From Enterobacter sp. EA-1 (GTDB lineage Bacteria; Pseudomonadota; Gammaproteobacteria; Enterobacterales; Enterobacteriaceae): a DNA stretch of 64,000 nt. A program made the position numbers and the translations under genes. The stretch covers positions 1 to 64,000 of the forward strand of contig CP025776.1 in the NCBI GenBank assembly GCA_002886105.1, read 5' to 3'. The number at the start of each line of letters is the position of its first letter. Positions within the stretch are counted from its first letter, which is position 1. The notes beneath the pieces are model-generated. The model was not told the origin of the DNA and searched no databases. It saw nothing but the letters and a program-made list of their open reading frames with translations. Positions 1 to 17,790 of the stretch are shown here, piece by piece.

Positions 1-97
1 TCGCACGTCACCCGATTGGGTCTTATCGATGTGTGTCAAAAAACATTAATGTTTCTGTCTTTACTATTTATCGATTTTCGTTCGAGTGGAGTCCGCC
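1..97 (+). promoter_or_regulatory. dnaA upstream region (partial)
   Basis: Left edge of the window, part of the intergenic region before dnaA. It ends in a Shine-Dalgarno GGAG at 88-91, seven bases before the GTG start at 98. No exact DnaA box or GATC site is visible here, so the promoter itself cannot be placed. Confidence 0.5.
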
Positions 98-1466
98 GTG
101 TCACTTTCGCTTTGGCAGCAGTGTCTTGCCCGATTGCAGGATGAGTTACCAGCCACAGAATTCAGTATGTGGATACGCCCTTTGCAGGCGGAATTGAGCG
201 ATAACACGCTGGCTTTGTATGCGCCAAACCGTTTTGTCCTCGATTGGGTTAGAGACAAGTATCTCAACAATATCAATGGACTGCTGAATGACTTCTGCGG
301 TACGGACGCCCCACAACTGCATTTTGAAGTCGGCACCCGCCCGGCCAGCCAGACGCTGAGGGAACCCGCCAGCGTTGCCGCGCCAGCGCAAGCGGCACAG
401 GTGGTTGTACAGCGAACCGCGCCTGCTGCGCGTCCGAGGCTGGGACAATGTGCCTGCACCGGCGGAACCGACTTACCGCTCCAACGTTAACGTCAAACAT
501 ACCTTTGATAACTTTGTTGAAGGTAAATCAAACCAGCTCGCCCGTGCGGCAGCCCGCCAGTTGCAGACAACCCCGGCGGTGCGTATAACCCGCTATTTTT
601 ATACGGCGGCACCGGCCTCGGTAAGACTCACCTGCTGCATGCGGTGGGCAACGGCATTGTGGCGCGCAAGCCCAATGCGAAAGTGTATATGCACTCCGAG
701 CGTTTTGTCCGAGGACATGGTAAAGCCCTGCAAAACAATGCGATCGAAGAGTTTAAACGCTACTACCGTTCCGCAGATGCTGCTGACGATATCCAATTCG
801 TAAAGAACGATCCGGAAGAGTTTTTCCACACGTTTAACGCGCTGCTGGAAGGCAATCAGCAGATCATTCTCACGTCGGATCGTTATCCGAAAGAGATCAA
901 TGGCGTTGAGGATCGTTTGAAATCGCGCTTTGGCTGGGGCCTGACCGTTGCGATCGAACCGCCGGAGGGCTGAAACCCGCGTGGCGATCCTGATGAAAAA
1001 AGCGGACGAGAACGACATTCGTCTGCCGGGCGAAGTGGCTTTCTTTATTGCGAAACGCCTGCGTTCTAACGTGCGTGAGCTGGAAGGGGCGCTGAACCGC
1101 GTTATTGCCAACGCCAACTTCACCGGGCGCGCGATCACCATCGATTTTGTGCGCGAAGCGCTGCGGGATCTGTTGGCGCTGCAGGAAAAACTGGTCACCA
1201 TCGACAATATTCAAAAAGACGGTGGCGGAGTATTACAAGATCAAGGTGGCGGATCTGCTGTCCAAGCGGCGATCCCGTTCGGTAGCCCGCCCGCGCCAGA
1301 TGGCGATGGCGCTGGCAAAGGAGTTGACCAACCACAGTCTGCCGGAAATTGGCGACGCGTTTGGCGGCCGCGATCATCATGCTGCTGCGCCGTGATTGAG
1401 CAGTTGCGTGAAAGCCATGATATCAAAGAAGATTTTTCCAATTTAATCCGAACACTATCTTCGTGA
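98..1466 (+). CDS. dnaA: Chromosomal replication initiator DnaA (frameshifted)
   Basis: DnaA binds ATP and DnaA boxes, opens oriC and recruits the DnaB helicase. Joined across frames, the translation matches enterobacterial DnaA: the SLSLWQQ start, the Walker [10 protein letters not shown] near 607-633, a DDIQF Walker B segment near 786, and the C-terminal FGGRDH DNA-binding region near 1362. GTG at 98 is preferred because it gives the conserved N-terminus and has GGAG upstream; an in-frame GTG at 86 would add four residues. Frame breaks lie near 440, 560, 709, 790, 965, 1220 and 1385, with a few codons missing around 680 and 775-810. The break at 709-714 reads CCGAGG where CCAGG is expected. 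The gene is essential, so the breaks are judged sequencing errors. First gene of dnaA-dnaN-recF-gyrB. Confidence 0.96.
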
Positions 1467-1470
1467 CGCT

Positions 1471-2563
1471 ATGAAATTTACCGTTGAACGTGAACATTTA
1501 TTAAAGCCGCTGCACAGGTAAGCGGCCCCTGGGCGGACGCCCTGTTGCCGATCCTCGGAAATCTGTTGCTTCAGGTGACCGAAGGCGCGCTGTCGTTGAC
1601 CGGGACCGATCTCGAAATGGAGATGGTGGCCCGCCTTGCGTTGATCCAGCCACATGAACAAGGTGCGACAACGGTTCCGGCGCGTAAGTTTTTCGACATC
1701 TGCCGCGGTTTGCCGGAAGGTGCGGAAATCGCCGTGCAGCTGGAAGGCGAGCGTATGCTGATCCGTTCCGGGCGCAGCCGTTTCTCCCTTCCACGTTGCC
1801 CGCTGCTGACTTCCCGAACTGGACGACTGGCAAAGCGAAGTGGAGTTCACGCTGCCGCAGGCGACAATGAAGCGCCTGATCGAAGCGACGCAGTTCTCCA
1901 TGGCGCACCCGAGGACGTGCGTTACTACTTAAACGGCATGCTGTTCGAAACTGAAGGCGAAGAGCTGCGTACCGTTGCAACGGATGGTCACCGTCTGGCT
2001 GTCTGCTCCATGCCGATTGGCGAATCACTGCCAAACCATTCGGTGATCGTGCCGCGTAAAGGCGTGATTGAGCTGATGCGCATGCTCGACGGCGGCGACA
2101 CCGCTGCGCGTGCAGATTGGCAGCAACAATATTCGCGCGCACGTTGGCGATTTTATCTTTACTTCCAAGCTGGTTGATGGCCGTTTCCCGGATTATCGCC
2201 GCGTATTGCCGAAGAATCCGGACAAAACGCTGGAAGCAGGCTGTGATCTGCTGACAGGCCTTTGCCCGTGCCGCTATTCTCTCGAACGAGAAATTCCGCG
2301 GCGTGCGTCTGTACGTTAGCGAGAATCAGATCAAAATCACCGCCAACAACCCGGAACAGGAAGAAGCAGAAGAGTTTCTCGATGTCACCTATGCCGGCAG
2401 CGAGATGGAAATCGGCTTCAACGTCAGCTACGTGCTGGATGTGCTGAATGCGCTGAAGTGCGAAAACGTCCGTATTCTGCTGACTGACTCCGTTTCCAGC
2501 GTACAGATTGAAGATGCGGCGAGCCAAAGCGCGGCTTATGTTGTTATGCCAATGCGCTTGTAG
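1471..2563 (+). CDS. dnaN: DNA polymerase III beta sliding clamp DnaN (frameshifted)
   Basis: The beta clamp is a ring-shaped dimer that tethers polymerase III to DNA and is loaded by the gamma complex. It starts MKFTVEREHL four bases after the dnaA stop and ends in the conserved AYVVMPMRL terminus. The three clamp domains can be followed (ILGNLLLQV, YYLNGMLFETEG, VRLYVSENQ). Frame breaks occur near 1518, 1800, 1908, 2105 and 2250; at 1908-1914 CCCGAGG stands where CCAGG is expected. The span fits the usual 366 residues. Co-transcription with dnaA is known in E. coli and fits the spacing here. Confidence 0.96.
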
Positions 2564-2714
2564 AATCTGTAAAGGGGGCTGGTTTATTGGCCATTTCGTC
2601 TTCCGGCAGTGCTCGAAATGCTCACGTACTTCGTGTACGCTCCGCTTTCTGTGCGCTGGCGGTAAACGAACTGGCTGCGACACTCACGCCCCCACTGGAC
2701 TGATGCTCTGAACT
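2564..2714. repeat. 151-bp insertion with palindrome between dnaN and recF
   Basis: In E. coli dnaN and recF practically abut, but here 151 bases separate them. The stretch contains the hairpin CGTAC-TTCGT-GTACG (about 2625-2639) and distant inverted arms, GGGGGC near 2573 and GCCCCC near 2689. It codes for nothing recognisable. It may be a dispersed intergenic repeat; its family is unknown to me. Confidence 0.5.
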
Positions 2715-6238
<3,524 letters not shown>

Positions 6239-6262
6239 TCGTCCTTCTGGCCGGCTAATAGC

Positions 6263-6291
6263 GCCGGATACGGCATAAGCCGCCATCCGGC
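6263..6291. repeat. REP-type palindrome
   Basis: GCCGGAT...ATCCGGC arms around a GGCATAAGCCG core, the classic enterobacterial REP layout, just downstream of gyrB. Such elements stabilise mRNA 3' ends and may bind gyrase. Confidence 0.7.
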
Positions 6292-6295
6292 ATGA

Positions 6296-6321
6296 AAAAG
6301 GGGAATCCAGGTTCCCCTTTT
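6296..6321 (+). terminator. gyrB terminator
   Basis: Perfect 10-bp stem AAAAGGGGAA / TTCCCCTTTT with a 6-base loop, ending in a T-run, after gyrB and before yidA. Confidence 0.8.
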
Positions 6322-6409
6322 GGCCCCCTTTTCCTCCCCGTCGCGCTGCTGTTTTTTGAGCGGAATCGCGTTAGCATGAGTCCGGAAATATCTCACCCTC
6401 GGGGACCTC

Positions 6410-7225
6410 ATGGCTATCAAACTTATTGCAATCGATATGGACGGCACGCTGTTGCTGCCCGATCACACCATCTCTCCCGCTGTTAAAAATGCCATTGCCG
6501 CTGCACGCGAACGCGGCGTCAATGTTGTGCTCACTCACAGGTCGGCCGTACGCAGGCGTTCACAGTTATATGAAAGAGCTGCATATGGAGAGGGAAGGCG
6601 ATTATTGCATCACCTATAACGGCGCGCTGGTGCAGAACGCCAGCGACGGCAGCACCGTCGCGCAAACGGCGCTGAGCTATGACGATTACCGCTATCTTGA
6701 AAAATTGTCACGCGAAGTGGGTTCTCACTTTCACGCGTTGGATCGCAACACCCTTTACACCGCCAACCGCGATATCAGCTACTACACGGTGCATGAATCC
6801 TACGTTGCTACCATTCCGCTGGTGTTCTGCGAAGCAGAAAAAATGGATCCGGCGACCCAGTTCCTCAAAGTGATGATGATTGACGACCCTGTTATCCTCG
6901 GATCAGGCCATTGCCCGCATCCCGCAGGAAGTGAAAGAGAAATACACGGTGCTGAAAAGCGCGCCGTACTTCCTCGAAATCCTCGATAAACGCGTCAACA
7001 AAGGCACCGGTGTGAAATCCCTTGCGGAGGTGTTGAACATCAAACCGGATGAGATCATGGCGATTGGCGATCAGGAAAACGACATCGCTATGATTGAATA
7101 CGCAGGGGTTGGCGTGGCGATGGACAACGCAATCCCCTCGGTGAAAGAGGTGGCGAACTTTATCACCAAATCCAACCCTCGAAGACGGCGTGGCTTACGC
7201 AATTGAGAAGTTTGCGCTGAACTGA
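6410..7225 (+). CDS. yidA: HAD-family sugar phosphatase YidA (frameshifted)
   Basis: Cof-type haloacid dehalogenase phosphatase; E. coli YidA hydrolyses small sugar phosphates. The catalytic DMDGT motif is at residues 9-13, the cap domain is in the middle, and motif III/IV GDQENDIAMIEYAG is near the C-terminus. About 270 residues, close to E. coli YidA. Start ATG 6410 follows GGGGA. Breaks lie near 6543, 6897 (CCTCGG for CCTGG) and 7175 (CCCTCG for CCTGG). E. coli has yidB between gyrB and yidA; none is seen here. Confidence 0.93.
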
Positions 7226-7325
7226 GTTCAGCCAACACGCGCGTGAATAACCATAAAGTGAGATGTAGGCTAACGCCGCGCATTGCTATACCCTGAAGCG
7301 ATATTTTGGCTTCCAGGGTACTTTC

Positions 7326-8550
7326 ATGAAACAACTCACCTTTGCCCCCGCAATCATCAACTGACCAATACCCAAACTGGACACCGGACAGCCAGTGGCT
7401 GGTGTTTGACGTCCGTCCTTCTGGCGCGTCGTTTACCGGTAAAACCATCGAGCGGGTCAATGTGCATACCGGGGCAGTGGAGGTACTGTACACCGCCCCT
7501 GATGGTGCGCATGTGGGCGTGGTAACGGTAAGCCCACAGGCGGAAAAGTATGTCTTCATCCATGGTCCGGAAAACCCGGATGCCGACTGGCAATACGACT
7601 TTCATCATCGCCGCGGTGTGGTGACGGAAACTGGCTCGACCCATAATCTCGATGCGATGGACATCACCGCGCCTGACCCCCGGCGCGCTGCGTGGTGGTA
7701 CGCATGTGCATGTTTTCAGCCCGAATGGCGAATTCATCAGCTTCACCTATAACGACCATGTTATGCATGAGCGTTCCCCGGCGCTGGATTTACGCAACGT
7801 CGGTGTTGCTGCGCCATTTGGCCCGGTTAACCCACCTTGCACACATGCCCGTGAGTACGGCGGTAGCCACTGGAGCGTGCTGGTAAGCCGCACCACACCT
7901 ACGCCCGTGCCGGGTAGCGACGAGATTAACCGGGCGTACGAAGAGGGCTGGGTGAGCGACCAGCGGCTGGCGTTTATTGGCGACACGCTGTCGCTGACCG
8001 GCGAAAAAAGTGCCGGAGCTGTTTATTGTGACGCTCCCTCAGGATGAACAGGGTTGGAAAACGGCGGGCGACGCACCGCTACAAGGAACGCCGGATACCC
8101 TGCCCGCACCTCCGCAGGGGGTGGTGCAACAGCGCCTGACCTTTACCCACCATAAACCCTTTCCCGGCACCGGTGAATGTGCCGCGTCACTGGGTGCGTA
8201 GTCATCCGCAAGCGACGCAGATTGCGTTTCTGATGCGCGACGACCGGGCATTGTTCAACTCTGGTTAATCAGCCCAAATGGCGGCGAACCGCGCCAGCTA
8301 ACGCAGACCACCAGCGGGATCCAGTCGGCGTTTAACTGGCATCCATCGGGTAATGCGCTGGGATTTGTACTGGAAAACCGTATTGCGCTGTGCGACGCGA
8401 AGCGCGGAGAGATAACCTTTTGACTTCCGATCATGGGAAACCCGCTGTCGGCGGATGCGGTGGTCTTTTCGCCGGATGGCAAACAGATCGCACCGGATGC
8501 AAGACGCGGAGGGTTTCCGCCAGTTATGGATGACGGAAACCGGGCTGTAG
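7326..8550 (+). CDS. yidR: DUF3748 beta-propeller-like protein YidR (frameshifted)
   Basis: Conserved enterobacterial protein of unknown role, DUF3748 family, with TolB-like repeat character (PDSQWLVFDVRP, FSPNGEF, FSPDGK). From MKQLTFAP at 7326 to QLWMTETGL at 8550 it follows E. coli YidR nearly throughout after joining frames broken near 7355, 7672, 8010, 8180, 8255, 8420 and 8490. Its stop lies two bases before the convergent yidQ 3' end, so the two genes face each other end to end. Confidence 0.88.
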
Positions 8551-8551
8551 T

Positions 8552-8881
8552 TTACCGGGCAGGCATCGGTGCGGGCGGGATAACCGAATTGGTGGCAAAG
8601 TTAGCCTGCTCGCTCTTTTCCACCCGTGACTTTATCGAGTTATCACGACGGAACAGATCCCATGGCAGCAGTAAGGTGTCCATCACCGCCGTAAAGGGCA
8701 TATCCAGCACCACCAGTGATTTCATGCCAATACCGGTGTCATCATCCGACACCATGGCTGAGCTGGCGCGCGTGCCGGGATAAACCCCCTCTTTGCCGCC
8801 GGTATGAGACATGACGCTGGAGCACCCCGACAGCACCATTCCGCTGAAGAACACAAAAACTACCAGAATATTTTTCATCAT
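8552..8881 (-). CDS. yidQ: Predicted lipoprotein YidQ
   Basis: Short lipoprotein of the DUF1375/YceK type, 109 residues and apparently intact. The signal peptide ends in the lipobox LSGC (Cys at about residue 20), followed by SSVMSHTGGKEG and a DMPFTAVMDTLLLPWD segment shared with E. coli YidQ. Two consecutive ATG codons open the frame (8881 and 8878); either could be used. Lies between yidR and ibpA as in E. coli. Confidence 0.9.
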   Translation of the reverse strand: MMKNILVVFVFFSGMVLSGCSSVMSHTGGKEGVYPGTRASSAMVSDDDTGIGMKSLVVLDMPFTAVMDTLLLPWDLFRRDNSIKSRVEKSEQANFATNSVIPPAPMPAR

Positions 8882-9057
8882 TGGCTAATCATCGTTATTG
8901 GCAGTGTGAACACCGTTCCGCGTTTATGGCTTTTCCGCAGAGCAAAAATTAGCGTTCGGGTTCCGCTCTGTGGCGGCATTCGCACTTTGACCATTTGTGC
9001 TGTAATCCCAGTCTATGCATTGCTACAGAAAGTGCAAAATAAAGTCGATATTCGCCC

Positions 9058-9086
9058 CTTGAAATCATCACTGTCAGCCACATTTT
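9058..9086 (+). promoter_or_regulatory. Sigma32-like heat-shock promoter of ibpAB
   Basis: CTTGAAA (9058-9064), a 13-base spacer, then CCACATTT (9078-9085), close to the RpoH consensus CTTGAAA-N13-15-CCCCATNT. It stands about 105 bases before ibpA, where the heat-shock promoter is expected. Confidence 0.75.
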
Positions 9087-9091
9087 AGGAA

Positions 9092-9192
9092 TAGAGCCGG
9101 AAAACACGCCGTAAGGGTGTTTGGCTACTGTTGCATGGTCTGTCCATTGTGGAAGGCAAATAACAATCTCGCTGATTTCAGGAGCTTTATGT
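9092..9192 (+). promoter_or_regulatory. ROSE-type RNA thermometer, ibpA 5' UTR
   Basis: The leader ends in a hairpin that hides the Shine-Dalgarno sequence: CTC (9168-9170), a bulged G (9171), CTG (9172-9174), loop ATTT, then CAGGAG (9179-9184). The single bulged G opposite the SD is the hallmark of ROSE elements of small heat-shock genes, including E. coli ibpA. Heat should melt it and allow translation. Confidence 0.75.
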
Positions 9193-9606
9193 ATGCGTAA
9201 CTTCGATCTTTCTCCGCTTTACCGTTCTGCTATTGGTTTCGACCGTCTGTTTAATCTGCTGGAAAACAATCAAAGCCAAAGCAATGGCGGTTACCCTCCG
9301 TACAACGTGGAATTAGTGGACGAAAACCACTACCGCATCGCTATCGCCGTGGCGGGGTTTGCTGAAAGCGAACTGGAGATCACCGCGCAGGACAACCTGC
9401 TGGTGGTGAAAGGCTCCCATACCGCCGAGCAAAAGAACGCACCTATCTCTATCAGGGCATCGCCGAACGTAACTTTGAGCGTAAATTCCAGCTGGCCGAA
9501 AATATCCACGTCCGGGCGCTAACTTTGGTCAATGGCCTGCTGTATGTCGAACTGGAACGCGTGATCCCGGAAGAGAAAAAAACCGCGTCGTATCGAAATT
9601 AACTGA
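9193..9606 (+). CDS. ibpA: Small heat-shock protein IbpA (frameshifted)
   Basis: Holdase chaperone of the Hsp20/alpha-crystallin family that coats aggregates for DnaK/ClpB. It starts [20 protein letters not shown], with the crystallin core [20 protein letters not shown] and LVVKG. ATG 9193 is eight bases after AGGAG; an ATG at 9189 is out of frame. Breaks near 9437 (lost A), 9515-9525 (CTTTGG for CCTGG) and 9587 (A-run) are repaired to give the normal 137 residues ending RRIEIN. Confidence 0.95.
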
Positions 9607-9694
9607 TTTATTCCGGGTCGCGCTGGCGGCCCATCCCGAACATGCTCGCCGACAGGGAGCATATGCGAGCCGCATGCTCGCAGGTATTCACTCG

Positions 9695-9709
9695 CTTCTT
9701 TGGAAGGAG
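9695..9709 (+). promoter_or_regulatory. ibpB Shine-Dalgarno hairpin (thermosensor)
   Basis: CTTCTT (9695-9700), loop TGG, AAGGAG (9704-9709): a 6-bp hairpin with one G-U pair that sequesters the ribosome binding site seven bases before the ibpB ATG. An RNA thermometer has been reported for E. coli ibpB. Confidence 0.6.
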
Positions 9710-9716
9710 AAACACA

Positions 9717-10145
9717 ATGCGTAATTACGACTTATCCCCCCTGCTGCGTCAGTGGATCGGCTTCGACAAACTGGCCAACGCGCTGCAAAGCACCACCGAG
9801 CAACAGACCTTTCCGCCCTATAACATTGAGAAGGGCGATGACAACCACTACCGCATTACCCTCGCGCTGGCGGGCTACCGTCAGGAAGAGCTGGATATCC
9901 AACTGGAAAGTGGTCGTCTGACTATCAAAGGGACGCCGGAAAAACCCGCCAATGAACCGAAATGGCTGCATCAGGGGCTGATTATCCAGCCGTTCAGCCT
10001 GAGCTTTACGCTGGCCGATTTTATGGAAGTCTCCGGCGCTACGTTCAATAACGGCTTACTGCATATTGATCTGCTGCGTAATGTCCCGGAAACGGCCGCC
10101 CCGCAGCGTATCGCCATTAGCGAACGCCCGGCGTTAACCAGCTAA
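9717..10145 (+). CDS. ibpB: Small heat-shock protein IbpB
   Basis: Partner of IbpA in protein-aggregate protection. Intact at 142 residues, the E. coli length. Starts [20 protein letters not shown] with the alpha-crystallin core [23 protein letters not shown] and LTIKG. It lies 110 bases after ibpA and probably shares its heat-shock transcript, with its own RNA hairpin. A strong terminator follows. Confidence 0.97.
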   Translation: MRNYDLSPLLRQWIGFDKLANALQSTTEQQTFPPYNIEKGDDNHYRITLALAGYRQEELDIQLESGRLTIKGTPEKPANEPKWLHQGLIIQPFSLSFTLADFMEVSGATFNNGLLHIDLLRNVPETAAPQRIAISERPALTS

Positions 10146-10156
10146 CGTCAGTGATG

Positions 10157-10184
10157 AAAAAGCGCCGCCCGTCGGCGCTTTTTT
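10157..10184 (+). terminator. ibpAB terminator
   Basis: AAAAAGCGCCG / CGGCGCTTTTT stem with a 5-base loop and T-run, 12 bases after the ibpB stop. Confidence 0.85.
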
Positions 10185-10333
10185 ATGCGCACAGTTTGCG
10201 CCAATCTCCTCCTTCCCCGCACTGACGCGACCGCGAGAAGCAACAAAAGCCGCGCGCTTTGTGCGCCATCACCCATACAAGCACGGTTGCCTCTGCCAGA
10301 ATCGCAATAGTCATCATGTGGAAGGAAGCATTC

Positions 10334-11999
<1,666 letters not shown>

Positions 12000-12715
12000 G
12001 GACATATCAGGGTGGATGCGCCGTAGGTGGTAATCCACCGGTAATCGCGGGTATTGCGAAACATGACGGAATAGTTGAGAAACTCGCCGCTGTCGCTGTA
12101 GGAAAGAGAGGTAATGCGCAGCAGCGGCGTATGTTCTTCAATATTGAGCACCGTTGCCAGCTGTTTATCCGCCAGCACCGGCGTCAGGCTTTCGTAATTA
12201 CCGCTAATGCATATACCGCACTCCTGCTCGATATAGTCGAATTTTGACCCTTCGAGATGCGCCAGCGAGAGAGTGCGAAACAGCTTCACCGGCATATAGC
12301 TATCTTCCAGCATTAAGGGTTTGCCTTCGACATAGCGCACCCGGCGCGAAAAGTAGATCCGCTCATTAATTTGAATGCGTAACTGGCTGGCGATAGCGGG
12401 CGGCGCGGGCATCACTTCAAACAGCAGTACCGGCTGTGAACCTCCTTTCCCTGCTGACGCAGCACTTCCACCAGTCCGGTCAGATTGGTGGTTTCATGGT
12501 GCACATCTTTGCGAGCCACATAGGTGCCGCTGCCGTGGCGGCGCACCACCAACCCCCAACCGACCAGCAAGTCGATCGCCTTGCGGATAGTCATCCGCGC
12601 CACGCCAAACTCCAGCGCCAGTATTTTTCTCGCCGGGCAGCGGACTGCCGAATGGGGTAATCCGACGAATTCAGCCGCAGGCGTAATCGTTCGGCAATGG
12701 ATTTATAGATCACCT

Positions 12716-12788
12716 GTAGACCTCTTTAGGGGCATTAAGCCGGGAATGGGATTTGAGCATGTCTATCTTTCTTCTTAAAAGTAGACCT
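12716..12788. promoter_or_regulatory. Repeated GTAGACCT motif, possible YidP operators
   Basis: GTAGACCT occurs at 12716-12723 and again at 12781-12788 in the divergent yidP-glvC intergenic region, a plausible pair of GntR-type binding sites. The rest of the region (to 12933) holds no gene. Confidence 0.35.
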
Positions 12789-12933
12789 GACAGGGCCAAA
12801 TAAAACTATGAGGGCTATCACGGATCGCAGCGGCGCGCCCTGCTCGTGCTGAAGCAAATTCTTATGCTCATTTCAGGCCAACACACCATAACAAGGCCTC
12901 TACCCCTACAGGTTGTTCAATGAGGATTTAAAA

Positions 12934-15870
<2,937 letters not shown>

Positions 15871-15877
15871 TCCTCGC

Positions 15878-15905
15878 GACCGGCATCATCAGGATGCCGG
15901 TCCTT
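15878..15905 (+). terminator. Terminator after glvA
   Basis: 9-bp stem GACCGGCAT / ATGCCGGTC followed by CTTT, between glvA and yidH. Confidence 0.55.
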
Positions 15906-15975
15906 TACGTGAAACGTGTCGAAAAAACGGTCGTATCCGCTACTTTGTTGACCAGAACCACAACAAGGAGCCCCC

Positions 15976-16323
15976 ATGAAGATCTCCCGCGTCGGCGAAG
16001 CGCCGGATTATCGCTTCTCGCTGGCTAACGAGCGCACTTTTCTGGCATGGATCCGCACGGCACTGGGCTTTCTGGCGGCGGGCGTTGGTCTGGACCAGCT
16101 TGCCCCGCAGTTTGCTACACCGCTGATCCGCGAAGTGCTGGCGCTGTTGCTGTGCCTGTTTTCCGGTGCTTTGGCGCTGTACGGTTATCTGCGCTGGCTA
16201 CGTAATGAGAAAGCGATGCGCCTGAAAGAGGATCTGCCTTACACCCGCGCATTACTGGTGATAAGTGCAGCCCTGCTGATGGTGGCGCTGGTGGTGATGG
16301 TGCTGGTGTTCTATGGCGGGTAG
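15976..16323 (+). CDS. yidH: DUF202 inner-membrane protein YidH
   Basis: 115 residues, the same length as E. coli YidH, and intact. Three predicted membrane helices follow the conserved NERTFLAWIRTALGFLAAG stretch of DUF202. Function unknown. AAGGAG lies just upstream of ATG 15976, and the 3' end overlaps yidG by 11 bases, so the two are probably translated together. Confidence 0.95.
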   Translation: MKISRVGEAPDYRFSLANERTFLAWIRTALGFLAAGVGLDQLAPQFATPLIREVLALLLCLFSGALALYGYLRWLRNEKAMRLKEDLPYTRALLVISAALLMVALVVMVLVFYGG

Positions 16324-16659
16324 CCGTAAGGCCCGCCGCGAGGGCGACCCCGGTCTGCAACCGGAGCGTACGTCGCTGGCGTGGCTGCGCACGCTGTTTG
16401 GCTATGGCGCGTTGATGGCGCTGGCAGTGCGGCACAACTGGCAGCACTCCGGCATGCCGTTCTGGATCTCGCTGGCCGTGCTGGCGCTGGCGGCGGGTCT
16501 GCTGTGGCGCTATACGCGCAAACGTATCGTCATGGATGTTGAAAAGATGATTTTGCCCGAGGCGCAATACGTGACAAATTATTGATCTCCCTCGCGGTGT
16601 TCTCCCTCGCGTTACTGTTTGCTGTAACCCATATACGCCAGCTACTTCTATTTCTTTGA
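16313..16659 (+). CDS. yidG: DUF202-type inner-membrane protein YidG (frameshifted)
   Basis: Companion of YidH with the related motif QPERTSLAWLRTLFGYGALMAL and three predicted helices. As read, the frame closes at 16585, but replacing CCGAGG at 16557-16562 by CCAGG restores IRDKLLISLAVFSLALLF and a stop at 16657-16659, matching the 120-residue E. coli protein. Overlaps yidH and lies nine bases before yidF. Confidence 0.9.
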
Positions 16660-16668
16660 GGACATTGC

Positions 16669-17789
16669 ATGCCAGCTGTCACGTTATGGCCAAGCCCGCC
16701 AGTTCGCGCTGCAACCTTAACTGCCGCTACTGTTTTTATATGAGAAACAGCAGCAACGCGTTATGGACGACGCCACGCTGGAGGCGTTTATCCGCCAGCA
16801 GATTGCGGCCCAACCCGATAACGCCATTGTGCCGTTCGGCAAGGTGGGGAACCGACGCTCTGTGGGCTGGATTTTTTCCGCCGCGTCGCCGCGTTGCAAA
16901 AGCAGTACGCTAACGGCAAACGTATCGAAAACGCCTTTCAGACCAATGGTATCTTGCTGAACGACGACTGGTGTCGCTTTTTTCGCGAACATGGCTGGCT
17001 GGTGGGTATTTCCATTGATGGCCCGGCGGATTTACACGATGCCTATCGCGTTAACCGCAGCGGCAAACCCTCGCATCATAACGTCGTGCATGCTATCCAA
17101 CTGCTGGTGAAACACCGGGTCGGGTTCAATCTGCTGTGTGTCGTAAATGCACTGAATAGTCAGCAGCCGCAACGCCTGTATCGCTATTTACGCAGCCTCG
17201 GTACGCCGTTTTTGCAATTTATCCCGCTGGTTGAACAGGATGCGCAGGGGCGATTAACCGCCGAATCGGTGAGCGGCGATGCGTGGGGAACCTTCCTGAA
17301 TACGGTGTTTGATAGATGGGCGCTGGACGATATTGGCCGGGTGTACGTCCAGCTTTTTGATTCGACGCTGGGCGTGTGGAGCGGCTACCCGTCGCAGATG
17401 TGCACGTTTGGTGAAACCTGCGGCCATGCGTTCGCGCTGGAGGCCAATGGCGATATGTATGCCTGCGATCACTATGTTTACCCTGATTATCGCCCTCGGG
17501 CAATCTGCATCAGATCCCGATTAGCGAGATCAATGCCAGCCGCGACGCCACGGCTTTCGGGCAGAGCAAAAAACCACCCTCAGCGATGAGTGTCGCCACT
17601 GCGAAGTGCTGCGGTTTTGCCGGTGGCGATTGCCCGAAGCACCGCATCCAGCGGGGAAAGAGCGCGTTGTGCGAAGGCTATCGCCGCTTTTTCAGCCACA
17701 CCGCGCCGCACATGCGCGTGATGCGTGACCTGCTTCGCCAGCGGCGTTCCCCGATGGAGTTGATGGCGATTCTGCGCAAGTCGGGCTGA
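16669..17789 (+). CDS. yidF: Radical SAM/SPASM protein YidF, anaerobic sulfatase-maturase type (frameshifted)
   Basis: Radical SAM enzyme of the anSME class, which in other bacteria converts an active-site Cys or Ser of sulfatases to formylglycine. The CX3CX2C cluster motif CNLNCRYC is at residues 16-23. The core has [11 protein letters not shown] and GISIDGP, and the SPASM C-terminus has [27 protein letters not shown] and [14 protein letters not shown]. About 373 residues; the E. coli K-12 yidF is much shorter. No sulfatase lies beside it here. Breaks near 16675, 16750, 16850, 17494 (CCTCGG for CCTGG) and 17620. Confidence 0.88.
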
Positions 17790-17790
17790 T

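Noticed and set aside
1-97. Possible oriC next to dnaA
   Set aside because: No DnaA box cluster or AT-rich 13-mers visible, and oriC of this family lies elsewhere than dnaA.
7326-8550. yidR as several separate small genes or a true pseudogene
   Set aside because: The pieces join in order into a full YidR; breaks fit the general error pattern.
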